Positions 8,414 through 17,072 of a DNA stretch of 64,000 nucleotides are shown here, one piece after another. The translations under genes and the position numbers were made by a program. This DNA comes from Streptomyces sp. ICBB 8177 (GTDB lineage Bacteria; Actinomycetota; Actinomycetes; Streptomycetales; Streptomycetaceae): positions 649,694 to 713,693 of the forward strand of contig NZ_NSKH01000023.1 in assembly GCF_003144095.1 (NCBI RefSeq). Direction: 5' to 3'. How positions within the stretch are numbered: position 1 is the first letter of the stretch; each line of letters starts with the position of its first letter. Below the pieces are notes generated by a model. That model had not been told where the DNA came from. It did no database searches and worked only from the letters and a program-made list of their open reading frames with translations.

Positions 8414-8929
8414 TCAGTAGCCCTGCCCCTGGTACGGGCGGCGGTACGGGTCGTCGCCGTAGCCCTGGTAGGTGCCGGGGGCCGGCTGGCGCGGCGGGAC
8501 CGCCTGACGCGGCGGGACGGGCCGGGGCGGCACCGGCCGCGCCGCCTCGTAGCCCGTGCCGCCGCCCTGGTAGGGCGCCTGGCCGGGGGGCGGGTAGCCG
8601 TTGGCGTAACCGCGCGGGGCACTCGCCTGCTGCGGGATGTACGCGGCGGCGGGCGCGGACTGCGCCGGGTAGGCCGCGGCCGGGTACGCGGACGGCAACT
8701 GGCCGGTGTACGTGCCCTGGTGCGGTGTGTGGTGGGAGGGACCCGAGGGGAGCGCCGGGAGCGCCGGCAGCGCGGGGAGCGAGCTGCCGGTGTCGTACGG
8801 CGAAGGAACCCGGATCGGAGCGATCTGAGGGGTGCCCCGCTCCGCGACCAGGCTGTCGTAGATGGGGGTGTCCGGGAAGGCCGACGAGGCGTAGTAGCCG
8901 CCGCCGTAGGTGCCGCGGGGGGTGGTCAT
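8414..8929 (-). CDS. Pro/Tyr/Gly-rich conserved Streptomyces protein (DUF6643-like)
   Basis: A 171-residue low-complexity protein with a conserved N-terminus (YGGGYYASSAFPDTPIYDSLVAERGTPQ split by short gaps) and then a disordered Pro, Tyr, Gln and Gly tail that includes the repeats PALPALPALP and PPRPVPPRQAVPPRQ. I believe it corresponds to the Streptomyces family DUF6643, but this is from memory. No Shine-Dalgarno sequence precedes the ATG. Instead TAACTT (8937-8942 on the minus strand) ends seven bases before it, the arrangement expected of a leaderless transcript. The function is unknown. Disorder suggests a scaffold or surface role. Confidence 0.65.
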   Translation of the reverse strand: MTTPRGTYGGGYYASSAFPDTPIYDSLVAERGTPQIAPIRVPSPYDTGSSLPALPALPALPSGPSHHTPHQGTYTGQLPSAYPAAAYPAQSAPAAAYIPQQASAPRGYANGYPPPGQAPYQGGGTGYEAARPVPPRPVPPRQAVPPRQPAPGTYQGYGDDPYRRPYQGQGY

Positions 8930-9265
8930 GCTGCATAAGTTAAGCCCACGATGTGCTGTTAGGGGAGCCCGATAAGCGGGTTGTTTATGGCGTCCGGTGC
9001 GCACTGCGATACCCAATCGATGCGAATCCACGAAAATCGGTCGCCGCACGCCGTTTCGATCGTGTAAAGGCTGAGCCTCCGCTGTGTTCGATCATGGGAA
9101 AAAGCCCGTGTGGGAGGGGGGTTACCGACAGCTGACGGGCCGTCGGGCAGTGCCGGGTGCGGTACGAAGGCGGGGCCGTCCCGCGCGGGCGTGTTCCGTC
9201 CCGGGACACGTGGGGCCTAGGTTGGGCGTACGGCACGCGGCGGGCACCGGGCACGAGGGGGAGCG
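8930..9265. other. Divergent intergenic region with promoters
   Basis: This 336-base region separates the divergent DUF6643-like and TerD genes and is AT-richer (8930-9110) than its neighbours. It carries the TAACTT hexamer of the left gene. TAGGTT at 9218-9223 lies 43 bases before the TerD start and is a plausible -10 for it. Short ORFs here show no family features. Confidence 0.45.
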
Positions 9266-10549
9266 ATGTCGATGAACAAGGGCGCCAACACGCCGGTCAC
9301 GGCGTCGGGCGTATGGATCGAGGTCGGCCGGGCGGCCGGTCCCGGGCTGCCGGAGGCGGACGCCGCGGCGCTGCTGCTGGCGGACGGCCGCGTGCGCCAC
9401 GACGGCGACGTGGTCCTGCGGCACCGCCCGGCGCACGCCTCCGGCGCGGTGCGCCACGAGGACAGGCGGACCGGGGCCGGGTCCGTGGCCGACGTGTTCG
9501 CGGTGGACCTGGGCGCGGTGGAGCCCGGCGTCGAACGGATCGTGCTGGCGGCCACCGCCGACGGCGGGTCCTTCGCGAGGGTGCCAGGGCTGTACGTCAG
9601 GTTGACGGACGCGGCGGGCGGCGCCGAGATCGCCCGTTACGACAGCGCCGACGCGACGGTGGAGACCGCGCTGGTGCTGGGGGAGCTGTACCGCAGGAAC
9701 GGGCAGTGGAAGTTCCGCGCGGTCGGGCAGGGCTACGCGAACGGACTTACTGGGCTCGGCGAGCACTTCGGCGTCTCGCCGGCCGCCGTGCGCCCGGCGC
9801 CCGCGGCCACCGCCCCGGTCCCGCCCGCACCTCAGCCCTCCCCGGCCCCGGCCGCTCAACGGCCCGCCCCCGCCCCGCCGACGCCCCAGCCCGCCCCGGT
9901 CCCGTCCGCGCCGCGAGCCACTCCCGTCAGGCTCTCGAAGGTCACCCTGACGAAGGACGCCCCCTCCGTCTCGTTGACCAAACAGGGCGGGATCTCCGGG
10001 GTGATGAGGGTGAACCTCAGCTGGCGGGCCGCCCCGGCCCGGGGATGGCTGCGCAAGGCCGGCGCGGGCGGCTCCGGCGTCGACCTCGACCTGTGCGCCC
10101 TGTTCGAACTGCGCGACGGAACCAAAGGCGTCGTGCAGGCGCTCGGCAACGCCTTCGGCACGCTGGACCGCCCGCCGTACATCCACCTCGACGGCGACGA
10201 CCGAACCGGCGGCACGAGCGGCGAGAACCTCACCGTCAACCTCGACCACAGCGCCGCGTTCCGCCGCATCCTGATCTTCGTCACCGTCTACGAGGGGGCC
10301 CGCAGCTTCGCCGGGCTGCACGCCACGACCACGCTGACACCACAGCACGGCGCCCCGGTGGAGTTCTTCCTCGACGAGTGCACCGTCCCCTCCACCGTCT
10401 GCGCGCTCGCCCTGATCACCAACGAGGGCGGTGAACTCGTCGTGCGGCGCGAGGCGCGCTACCTGGTCCCGGCCCGCGGCGTCAGCCCCCAGCGCACCGT
10501 CGACCAGGCCTACGGGTGGGGCATGCGCTGGAGCCCGGGCCGCAAGTGA
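9266..10549 (+). CDS. TerD-family protein with two Ter domains
   Basis: A 427-residue protein of the tellurium-resistance TerD family. The N-terminal Ter domain (about 1-165) has the VFAVDLGAVEPGVERIVLAATADGG core and the closing ELYRRNGQWKFRAVGQGYANGL motif. A Pro/Ala-rich linker (about 170-215) leads to a TerA-like C-terminal domain (about 220-427) with VNLSWRA, GVDLDLCALFELRDG and the calcium-site-like segment HLDGDDRTGGTSGENL. Ter domains bind calcium and act in stress response or differentiation in actinomycetes. The ATG is preceded by GAGGGGGAGCG. No other ter genes are adjacent. Confidence 0.85.
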   Translation: MSMNKGANTPVTASGVWIEVGRAAGPGLPEADAAALLLADGRVRHDGDVVLRHRPAHASGAVRHEDRRTGAGSVADVFAVDLGAVEPGVERIVLAATADGGSFARVPGLYVRLTDAAGGAEIARYDSADATVETALVLGELYRRNGQWKFRAVGQGYANGLTGLGEHFGVSPAAVRPAPAATAPVPPAPQPSPAPAAQRPAPAPPTPQPAPVPSAPRATPVRLSKVTLTKDAPSVSLTKQGGISGVMRVNLSWRAAPARGWLRKAGAGGSGVDLDLCALFELRDGTKGVVQALGNAFGTLDRPPYIHLDGDDRTGGTSGENLTVNLDHSAAFRRILIFVTVYEGARSFAGLHATTTLTPQHGAPVEFFLDECTVPSTVCALALITNEGGELVVRREARYLVPARGVSPQRTVDQAYGWGMRWSPGRK

Positions 10550-10562
10550 ACCAGCCGCGGCC

Positions 10563-11753
10563 TCAAGGGCGTTCGGCCGTCACCTGGCCTTCCCGCTCCG
10601 GCTTGGCGTACGTGCGGCCCTTCCAGGCCGCGCCGCGACCCCGGTAGTGCTGCACGGCCGAGTCCGCCGTCATCGCCGCGTACAGCGACGCGGTGAACGG
10701 CAGCAGCGGCGCGAGCCACAGCGGCTGGCGGTAGTAGCGCAGCATCGGCATGTACGTGCCCGCCATCACCGCCCACGCCGCCGCGCCCACGGCGCACAGC
10801 GCCCAGCGCCCGGCGACCGCGCCCGCGATCGCCGCGACCGGCGGCACCACGTAGACCAGGGCCAGCCCGAGCAGCGTCCCCAGCAGCAGCGCCGGGTTGT
10901 GCCGCAACTGGGCGTACGCGCTGCGCGAGACCATCCGCCACAGCTGGGCCAGCCGCGGATACGGCCGCACGCTGTCCACCCGCTCCGCCAGCCCCAGCCA
11001 CACCGTGCCACCGGACCGCTTGACGGCCCGGGCCAGCGCCACGTCGTCGATGACCGCCTGCCGGATCGAGTCCGGCAGCCCGGCCCGCTCGGCGGCGGCA
11101 CGCCGGACCAGCACGCAGCCCCCGGCCGCCGCGGCGGTCCGCCCGCGCGGCCTGGCGATCCAGCGGAACGGGTACAGCTGAGCGAAGAAGTAGACGAAGG
11201 CGGGCACGATCAGCCGCTCCCACGCCGTCGCCACCCGCAGCCGCGCCATCTGCGAGACCACGTCCATCCCGCTGCCGTGCGCGGCGGCCACCAGCTCCCG
11301 CAGGGAATCCGGCTCGTGGGCGATGTCGGCGTCGGTCAGCAGCAGGTACTCCGGCGCGGACGCGGCCGTGGCGGCGGCCACCCCGTGCCGCACCGCCCAC
11401 AGCTTCCCCGTCCAGCCCGCGGGCGGTTCTCCCGGCGAGGTGACCGTCAGCGGCAGCCCGCCGCGTTCGGCGGACAGCGCGCGGGCCAGCTCACCGGTGC
11501 CGTCCGAGCTGCCGTCGTCCACCAGGAACACCTCGGCGCGCCCCGGATACTCCTGCGCCAGCAGCGACGGCAGGCTCACCGGCAGCACCTCGGCCTCGTC
11601 CCGGGCGGGCACCACCACCGCCACGGACGGCCACTGACGGGGTACCGCGCCGGGCGGCAGCCGCACGTCGGTGCGCCAGAACATCCCCTGCGCCAGCAGC
11701 AGCCACACCCAGCTCAGCAGCGACACGACAGCGATCACGGTCAAAGCGCTCAC
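10563..11753 (-). CDS. hpnB: HpnB-type glycosyltransferase family 2 membrane protein
   Basis: A 396-residue inner-membrane glycosyltransferase resembling HpnB of hopanoid pathways. An N-terminal helix (VIAVVSLLSWVWLLLAQGMF) anchors it. The GT2 domain (about 40-270) contains AVVVPARDEAEVLP, the nucleotide-sugar-binding FLVDDGSSDGTGELA, the DxD motif LLTDADI, and the QxxRW-like LWRMVSRSAYAQ. Two or three membrane helices follow (about 285-365). The GTG at 11753 is preferred because it places the first helix at the N-terminus; the site before it (GGTGGGG) is loosely spaced. No squalene-hopene cyclase or other hpn gene is adjacent, so its pathway is inferred from family only. Confidence 0.78.
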   Translation of the reverse strand: MSALTVIAVVSLLSWVWLLLAQGMFWRTDVRLPPGAVPRQWPSVAVVVPARDEAEVLPVSLPSLLAQEYPGRAEVFLVDDGSSDGTGELARALSAERGGLPLTVTSPGEPPAGWTGKLWAVRHGVAAATAASAPEYLLLTDADIAHEPDSLRELVAAAHGSGMDVVSQMARLRVATAWERLIVPAFVYFFAQLYPFRWIARPRGRTAAAAGGCVLVRRAAAERAGLPDSIRQAVIDDVALARAVKRSGGTVWLGLAERVDSVRPYPRLAQLWRMVSRSAYAQLRHNPALLLGTLLGLALVYVVPPVAAIAGAVAGRWALCAVGAAAWAVMAGTYMPMLRYYRQPLWLAPLLPFTASLYAAMTADSAVQHYRGRGAAWKGRTYAKPEREGQVTAERP

Positions 11754-11952
11754 CGGCGCAGTCTGCCCCACCCGGCGCCCGCCGGAACCGCGGCCCACCG
11801 CGAACGCGTCCACGCCGGCAGGAAACGATCACGGTAAAGTTGCGCGGGCGGTCCACGAGACGCCCGTACGTAACCGAACCACCCCGGTACGTGCGCGCCG
11901 CCGGACATGAGCGGACGCGGACGCGCCGGCGCAGCACCGGAAGGGCACGCCA

Positions 11953-12753
11953 GTGAAGATCGCGCTCATGGACTCGGGCATCGGCCTGCTGGCCGCGGCC
12001 GCCGCGCTGCGGGCCGCGCGTCCCGACGTCGATCTCGTGCTGTCCAGCGACCCGGCCGGCATGCCCTGGGGCCCGCGTACCCCGCAGGACCTCACCGCCC
12101 GCGCGCTCGCCTGCGCCGAGGCCGCCGCCGCGCACCGCCCGGACGCGCTGGTCGTCGCCTGCAACACGGCCTCGGTGCACGCCCTGGAGGCGCTGCGCGC
12201 CCGTCTGGAGCCGTCCATTCCGGTGATCGGCACGGTGCCCGCCATCAAGCCCGCCGCCGTCGCGGGCGGCCCGGTGGCGATCTGGGCCACCCCGGCCACC
12301 ACCGGCAGCCCCTACCAGCGGCGCCTGATCGCGGAGTTCGCCGACGGCGTCCAGGTCACCGAGGTGGCCTGCCCCGGCCTCGCCGACGCCCTGGAGCGCG
12401 CCGACGACGCGGCGATCGACGCGGCCGTGGCCGCCGCCGCCGAGCGCACCCCCGCCGACGTGCGCACCGTCGTCCTGGGCTGCACCCACTACGAGCTGAT
12501 CGCCGACCGCATCCGCGCCGCCGTCCGGCGCCCCGGCGCCCCGGCGGTCGCGCTGCACGGCTCGGCGGCCGCGGTCGCCGCCCAGGCCCTGCGCCGCACC
12601 GGCGCCGACGCCCGGCCCGACGCGGAGCCGACCGGGGGCCTGACCGTCCTGCTCGGCGGTGAGCCCGGCGAACTGCCCGCCGCCGCCCTGGCCTACCCGC
12701 AGGGCCGCGCGCTGGCGGGCCCGCAGGCGTCCGTCGCGGCCGAGGCGCGCTGA
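11953..12753 (+). CDS. Glutamate racemase-like Asp/Glu racemase
   Basis: A 266-residue cofactor-independent amino acid racemase of the aspartate/glutamate superfamily. It keeps the N-terminal aspartate motif MDSGIGLL and both catalytic cysteines, in VVACNTASV (about residue 74) and VVLGCTHYEL (about 180). This supports L/D-glutamate interconversion for peptidoglycan or a related metabolite. The GTG start is preceded by GGAAGGG. The C-terminus is Ala-rich. Streptomyces usually has murI elsewhere beside cell-wall genes, so this may be a paralogue, and I leave the symbol blank. Confidence 0.8.
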   Translation: MKIALMDSGIGLLAAAAALRAARPDVDLVLSSDPAGMPWGPRTPQDLTARALACAEAAAAHRPDALVVACNTASVHALEALRARLEPSIPVIGTVPAIKPAAVAGGPVAIWATPATTGSPYQRRLIAEFADGVQVTEVACPGLADALERADDAAIDAAVAAAAERTPADVRTVVLGCTHYELIADRIRAAVRRPGAPAVALHGSAAAVAAQALRRTGADARPDAEPTGGLTVLLGGEPGELPAAALAYPQGRALAGPQASVAAEAR

Positions 12754-12839
12754 GCGCCCCGGGGGCGACGCCCGCCGCGGTGCACCCGGCCGCCGCACAC
12801 CGAGTGCCGCCGGGTGGTCCCGCGAGTACGCTCCCAGGC

Positions 12840-13427
12840 ATGGAGGACTCCAGCGGCGGCCCCCGCGACGCGGTGGGCGCGACGACACCTGTGTCCGCGG
12901 CCGAGGTGTGGACCGGACGCGCCAGCAATCGCGCGCAGTGGCTTCTGGCCGTCGCCGGGGCCGGATGCCTGGCGCTCGGCATCGAACTGGCCGTCGACTC
13001 GTCCTGGGCCTCCGGGCTCACCGCACTGGTGATGTCGGTCGTCGGCTGCCTGGCCGCGGGTGTCCTGGTGCTCTTCGGAACCCTCGCCTTCACCCATGTG
13101 CGGGTACGCGTCGACGGCGACTGCGTCGAGGTGCGTTGCGGCCACATCGGGGTGCCGCGCCGCCGCATCCCGCTGGACCAGGTGGACTCCGCGCGGCTCG
13201 CGCCGTGGATCAGCCCGCGCAACTGGGGCGGCTGGGGCTACCGGTGGCGGCCGGAGATGGGCACCGCCGTCATCGTCCGGCGCGGCCCCGGCCTCGTGGT
13301 GGACCTGGGTGGCGGACGGCTGTTCACGGTGACCGTGGACGACCCGGAAGGCGCGGTACGGGCGATCCGCGACCGGCTGCGCGCCACGGGAACCCGCGGA
13401 GCGCGACGGGCGCTCGGCGACGTGTGA
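12840..13427 (+). CDS. Two-helix membrane protein with bacterial PH-like domain
   Basis: A 195-residue membrane protein. After a short hydrophilic head, two adjacent helices (about 35-55 and 58-80) contain WLLAVAGAGCLALGIEL and MSVVGCLAAGVLVLFGTLAF. A C-terminal beta-rich domain follows with VRVRVDGDCVEVRCGHIGVPRRRIPLDQVDSARL, which reads like a bacterial pleckstrin-homology domain, then the aromatic loop NWGGWGYRW. TACGCT at 12827-12832 ends seven bases before the ATG and no Shine-Dalgarno is present, so the mRNA is probably leaderless. The function is unknown. The head-to-tail layout with a NUDIX gene may be coincidental. Confidence 0.7.
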   Translation: MEDSSGGPRDAVGATTPVSAAEVWTGRASNRAQWLLAVAGAGCLALGIELAVDSSWASGLTALVMSVVGCLAAGVLVLFGTLAFTHVRVRVDGDCVEVRCGHIGVPRRRIPLDQVDSARLAPWISPRNWGGWGYRWRPEMGTAVIVRRGPGLVVDLGGGRLFTVTVDDPEGAVRAIRDRLRATGTRGARRALGDV

Positions 13428-13512
13428 GGCGCGACCGGGTTCCAGGCGTGAGGTGAGCGGCCGCGACCGCCGCTCCGGCGAGGCGCCCGGCGGGGGGTCG
13501 TAGGGTCGGCGT

Positions 13513-13998
13513 GTGGCGATTCCCGAATTTCTGCGCGACCTGCGGGAGACCGTGGGCCAACGCCTGCTGTGCCTGCCCGGCGTCAACGCGGTCGTTCTCG
13601 ACGACCAGCAACGGGTGCTCCTGGTGCGCCGCTCCGACGACGGCCGGTGGACCATCGTCGGCGGCATACCGGAGCCGGGCGAGCAGCCGGCGCAGGCCAT
13701 GGTCCGCGAGATCCACGAGGAGACCGCCGTGCGCGCGGTGGTCGAGCGGGTGGTGGCGGTCTACGCCGAGCCGCCCATCACCTATCCGCACGGCGACCAG
13801 GTGCAGTTCATGTCGACCACTTTCCGCTGCCGCGCGGTCGGCGGCGAGGCGCGGGTGAACGACGACGAGTCCACCGAGGTCGGCTGGTTCGCCCTGGACG
13901 AGCTGCCGCCGCTGAGCGCCCAGTGCGTGGCGCGCATCAAGCTGGCGCTCGCCGGCGGCCCGACATGGTTCGAGGAACCCTCGCTGCCGCCCGGGTGA
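13513..13998 (+). CDS. NUDIX hydrolase
   Basis: A 161-residue NUDIX enzyme that should hydrolyse a nucleoside-diphosphate-linked substrate. The Nudix box is intact: GGIPEPGEQPAQAMVREIHEE then T, at about residues 53-75, with the catalytic REIHEE core. A strand VNAVVLDDQQRVLLVRRSDDGRWTIV precedes it. The exact substrate is not predictable. GTG at 13513 fits the frame; a GTG two bases upstream is out of frame. TAGGGT (13501-13506) ends six bases before the start with no Shine-Dalgarno, so this too is probably leaderless. Confidence 0.87.
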   Translation: MAIPEFLRDLRETVGQRLLCLPGVNAVVLDDQQRVLLVRRSDDGRWTIVGGIPEPGEQPAQAMVREIHEETAVRAVVERVVAVYAEPPITYPHGDQVQFMSTTFRCRAVGGEARVNDDESTEVGWFALDELPPLSAQCVARIKLALAGGPTWFEEPSLPPG

Positions 13999-14051
13999 TC
14001 AGCCGCCCGCCCGGGCTCCCGCCCCGCCCCCGAGCGGCCTACGCTGCCGTC

Positions 14052-14855
14052 ATGACCCCTGACCGGCGCAGCCCGTACGCACCGCACTCCGTCGACCTCG
14101 ACCTCGGCGGGCGCGCCGCCGTGGTCACCGGCGCCGCCTCCGGCATCGGCCGGGCCTGCGCGCTGCGGCTCGCCGCCGCCGGGGCCGAGGTGCGGGCGGC
14201 CGACCGAGACGCGGACGGCCTGGCCACGCTCGCCGACGAGGCCGCGGAGCTGGACGGAACGCTCCTGCCGGTCACCGTGGACCTCACCGACCTCGACGCC
14301 GCGGAGCGCACCGGCGCCGGCGCCGACGTCCTGGTGAACAACGCGGGCGTCCAACTGGTGCGCCCGATCGAGCAGTTCCCGCCCGAGACGTTCTCGCTGA
14401 TCCTGCGGCTCATGCTGGAAGCGCCGTTCCGCCTGGTGCGCGGGGCGCTGCCGGGGATGTACGAGCGCGGCTGGGGCCGGGTGGTGAACGTCTCCTCCGT
14501 GCACGGGCTGGTCGCCTCCCCGTACAAGTCGGCCTACGTCGCCGCCAAGCACGGCCTCGAAGGGCTCTCCAAGGTCATCGCCCTGGAAGGCGCGGAGCAC
14601 GGCGTGACCTCCAACTGCGTCAACCCCGCCTACGTGCGCACCCCGCTGGTGGAGAAGCAGATCGCCGACCAGGCCGAGGTGCACGGCATCGCCCCGGAGC
14701 GCGTGGTGTCCGAGGTGATGCTCGCCGAGGCCGCGGTCAAGCGGCTGGTGGAACCGGAGGAGGTCGCCGAGCTGGTCGCCTACCTGTGTGCCCCGCACTC
14801 CTCGTTCGTCACCGGCGCCTCCCTCACGCTGGACGGCGGCTGGACCGCGCGCTGA
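14052..14855 (+). CDS. 3-hydroxybutyrate dehydrogenase (short-chain dehydrogenase)
   Basis: A 267-residue classical SDR. It has the NAD-binding motif VVTGAASGIG (about 18-27), NNAG in VLVNNAGVQ, the catalytic Ser in VVNVSSVHGL, and Tyr/Lys in YVAAKHG. The segments VQLVRPIEQFP, SPYKSAYVAAKHGLEG and NCVNPAYVRTPLVEKQI are characteristic of D-beta-hydroxybutyrate dehydrogenase, which oxidises 3-hydroxybutyrate to acetoacetate. The acetoacetyl-CoA synthetase at 57606 in this window would be the next step. TACGCT at 14040-14045, six bases before the ATG, again suggests a leaderless start. Confidence 0.85.
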   Translation: MTPDRRSPYAPHSVDLDLGGRAAVVTGAASGIGRACALRLAAAGAEVRAADRDADGLATLADEAAELDGTLLPVTVDLTDLDAAERTGAGADVLVNNAGVQLVRPIEQFPPETFSLILRLMLEAPFRLVRGALPGMYERGWGRVVNVSSVHGLVASPYKSAYVAAKHGLEGLSKVIALEGAEHGVTSNCVNPAYVRTPLVEKQIADQAEVHGIAPERVVSEVMLAEAAVKRLVEPEEVAELVAYLCAPHSSFVTGASLTLDGGWTAR

Positions 14856-14873
14856 GCCGCGGCTTCCCGGCGG

Positions 14874-15308
14874 TCAGGTCTTCCGGTACGAGTACGCGTC
14901 CGACGCCGCCGAGGCCACCGCCTCCACGTCCGCCCCGGTCGAGGCGGTCACCACGGCGGCCACCGCGCCCTCCACGAACGGGGCGTCCACCAGCCGCGCC
15001 CCGGAGGGAAGTTCGTCGTCCTCCAGCAGCGCCTTGACGGTCAGCACCGCGCTGCCCAGGTCGGCGATGAGCACGACGCCCGACCCCGCGTCGACCTGCC
15101 GCGCGGCCTGCGTGATCAGCTCGGAACTGGTGCCGATCCGACCGTCCGCCGTGCCGCCCGCCGCGCGGATCGCCACCGACGCGGTGCCGCCCGCGAGCTG
15201 CACCGCCATCGCGGCCACCGACTCGGCGACCGGGGCGCTGTGCGAGACCAGCACCACCCCGACCCCGCCGGGCGCGCCGTCCGCGTCGCCGCCGTCCCGG
15301 GCGCTCAC
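14874..15308 (-). CDS. dhaM: Dihydroxyacetone kinase phosphotransfer subunit DhaM (EIIA-like)
   Basis: A 144-residue single-domain DhaM, the mannose-type EIIA domain that passes phosphate from the PTS (HPr) to DhaL-bound ADP. The phosphorylated histidine lies in VGVVLVSHSAPVAESVA at the N-terminus. Other family segments are GGTADGRIGTSSELI and VVLIADLGSAVLTVKALLE. It lacks the HPr and EI-like domains found in enterobacterial DhaM, so it depends on separate PTS proteins. The GTG start overlaps the dhaL stop by four bases (GTGA), which indicates translational coupling. The C-terminus converges on the 3-hydroxybutyrate dehydrogenase gene 18 bases away. Confidence 0.88.
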   Translation of the reverse strand: MSARDGGDADGAPGGVGVVLVSHSAPVAESVAAMAVQLAGGTASVAIRAAGGTADGRIGTSSELITQAARQVDAGSGVVLIADLGSAVLTVKALLEDDELPSGARLVDAPFVEGAVAAVVTASTGADVEAVASAASDAYSYRKT

Positions 15309-15982
15309 GCCGTACCGCCCTCGGCCGCCTCGGCCAGCGCGGTGACCAGCAGCGCCGACGAGGTCGCCCCCGGATCCTGGTGACCGACGCTGCGTTCGCC
15401 GAGGTAGCTGGCGCGGCCCTTGCGCGCGAGCATCGGTACCGTCGCCTCGGCCCCCTCGTCGGCCGCGATCCTGGCCGCCCCCAGCGCCGCCACCAGCCCG
15501 GCACCGGAGTCCAGCGAGAACCCCATGGCGTCGACCGCAGGGAAGAGCGCGTCCAGCATCGTCTTGTCGCCCGCCGACGCACCGCCCAGCCGCGCGACAC
15601 CCTCCAGGCCGGCACGCAGCGCGGCGCACAACTCCTCCGGCGTCGCGGTCTCCGCGTCGCCCAGCTGCTTGCCCGCCCCGCGCAGCAGCGTCCCGTACAG
15701 CGGCCCCGACGCGCCGCCGACCGAACCGATCAACTGGCGGCCGACCAGCGCCAGGACCCGGCCGGGGGTGCCGGGCGGGTCCTTCTCCACGGCGGCCGAC
15801 GCGGCGTTGAAGCCGCGCCGCAGGTTCGTGCCGTGGTCGGCGTCACCGATCGCGGAGTCCAGCTCGGTGAGCCGGTCCGCCTCACGCTCGACGGCCGCGG
15901 TGGCCAGGGCGAGCCAGCGGCGGGCGTACGCGGCGTCGACCACCGGATCGGTAGCGCCGGACGCGGGTGCGGATGCGTTCAT
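15305..15982 (-). CDS. dhaL: Dihydroxyacetone kinase ADP-binding subunit DhaL
   Basis: A 225-residue all-alpha nucleotide-binding subunit. The metal- and ADP-binding acidic motif is LDSAIGDADHGTNLRRGF (about 42-59). The conserved segments GGASGPLYGTLLRGAGKQ and GGASAGDKTMLDALFPAVDA follow, and GERSVGHQDPGATSSALL closes the domain. DhaL keeps ADP bound, is recharged by DhaM, and transfers phosphate to dihydroxyacetone held by DhaK. It lies 97 bases downstream of dhaK and overlaps dhaM by four bases. Confidence 0.92.
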   Translation of the reverse strand: MNASAPASGATDPVVDAAYARRWLALATAAVEREADRLTELDSAIGDADHGTNLRRGFNAASAAVEKDPPGTPGRVLALVGRQLIGSVGGASGPLYGTLLRGAGKQLGDAETATPEELCAALRAGLEGVARLGGASAGDKTMLDALFPAVDAMGFSLDSGAGLVAALGAARIAADEGAEATVPMLARKGRASYLGERSVGHQDPGATSSALLVTALAEAAEGGTA

Positions 15983-16079
15983 GGGGGTGGCGTTCCTCCT
16001 CGTACGACGAACAACGATGAATCACGACGAATGCGGCAACTCGGGTCACACCGGACGGCTGCCGGTCGGGACGGCCGGG

Positions 16080-17072
16080 TCAGCAGCCCCAGCGCAGGCC
16101 CGGGGTGCGCACCGGCGCGTCCCACAGGCGCAGCAACTCGTCGTCCACCCGGCACAGGGTGAGCGAGCAGCCCGCCATGTCCAGCGAGGTGACGTAGTTG
16201 CCGACCAGGGTCCGCACCACCGGCACCCTCCGCTCGCCGAGCGCACGGTGCACCTCGGCGTTGAAGCCGTACAGCTCCAGCAGCGGGGTACCGCCCATGC
16301 CGTTGACCAGCGCCAGCACCGGGCCGTCCGGGCGCAGGTCCTCCACCACCGCGTCGACGGCGGCGTCGGCGATCTCGCGGGAGGTCATCATGGCGCGCCG
16401 CTCGCGGCCCGGCTCGCCGTGGATGCCGATGCCCAGCTCCAGCTCGCCCGGGGGCAGGTCGAAGGTGGGCGTGCCCTTGGCGGGGGTGGTGCAGGCGCTG
16501 AGCGCGACGCCGAAGCTGCGGGAGTTGTCGTTCACCTGACGGGCGATCGCGGCCACCCGGTCCAGCGGGGCGCCCTCCTCGGCGGCGGCGCCGGCCAGCT
16601 TCTCCACGAACAGCGTGCCGCCGGTGCCCCGGCGGCCCGCGGTGTAGAGGCTGTCGGTGACCGCGACGTCGTCGTTGACGAGCACCGTGGTGACCTGCAC
16701 GCCCTCGTCACCGGCGAGTTCGGCGGCCATCTCGAAGTTGAGCACGTCGCCCGTGTAGTTCTTGATGATGAACAGCACGCCCGCACCGCTGTCCACGGCC
16801 GCCGCGGCGCGCGCCATCTGGTCGGGCACGGGAGAGGTGAACACCTCGCCGGGACAGGCCGCGTCCAGCATGCCGGGCCCGACGAAGCCGCCGTGCAGCG
16901 GCTCGTGGCCGCTGCCGCCGCCCGACACCAGGCCGACCTTGCCCGCGACGGGCGCGTCGCGCCGCACCACGACCCGGTTGTCGACGTCCACGTTCAGATC
17001 GGGATGGGCGGCAGCCAGTCCGCGCAGTCCATCGGCGACCACGGTCTCCGGCACATTGATCAACATCTTCAT
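16080..17072 (-). CDS. dhaK: Dihydroxyacetone kinase substrate-binding subunit DhaK
   Basis: A 330-residue subunit that binds dihydroxyacetone covalently through a histidine hemiaminal. The N-terminal signature is KVGLVSGGGSGHEPLHGGFVG (split: KVGLVSGGGSGHEP then LHGGFVG). The substrate histidine is in ELGIGIHGEPG, near residue 216. NYTGDVLNFEMAAELA and VNGMGGTPLLELYGF are family segments. The ATG at 17072 is preceded by GGAGGATCAC. The gene heads the dhaK-dhaL-dhaM operon. TAGGCT on the minus strand at about 17120-17126 and the 12-bp palindrome CCCGGGCCCGGG at 17131-17142 lie upstream and may belong to its promoter. Confidence 0.93.
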   Translation of the reverse strand: MKMLINVPETVVADGLRGLAAAHPDLNVDVDNRVVVRRDAPVAGKVGLVSGGGSGHEPLHGGFVGPGMLDAACPGEVFTSPVPDQMARAAAAVDSGAGVLFIIKNYTGDVLNFEMAAELAGDEGVQVTTVLVNDDVAVTDSLYTAGRRGTGGTLFVEKLAGAAAEEGAPLDRVAAIARQVNDNSRSFGVALSACTTPAKGTPTFDLPPGELELGIGIHGEPGRERRAMMTSREIADAAVDAVVEDLRPDGPVLALVNGMGGTPLLELYGFNAEVHRALGERRVPVVRTLVGNYVTSLDMAGCSLTLCRVDDELLRLWDAPVRTPGLRWGC

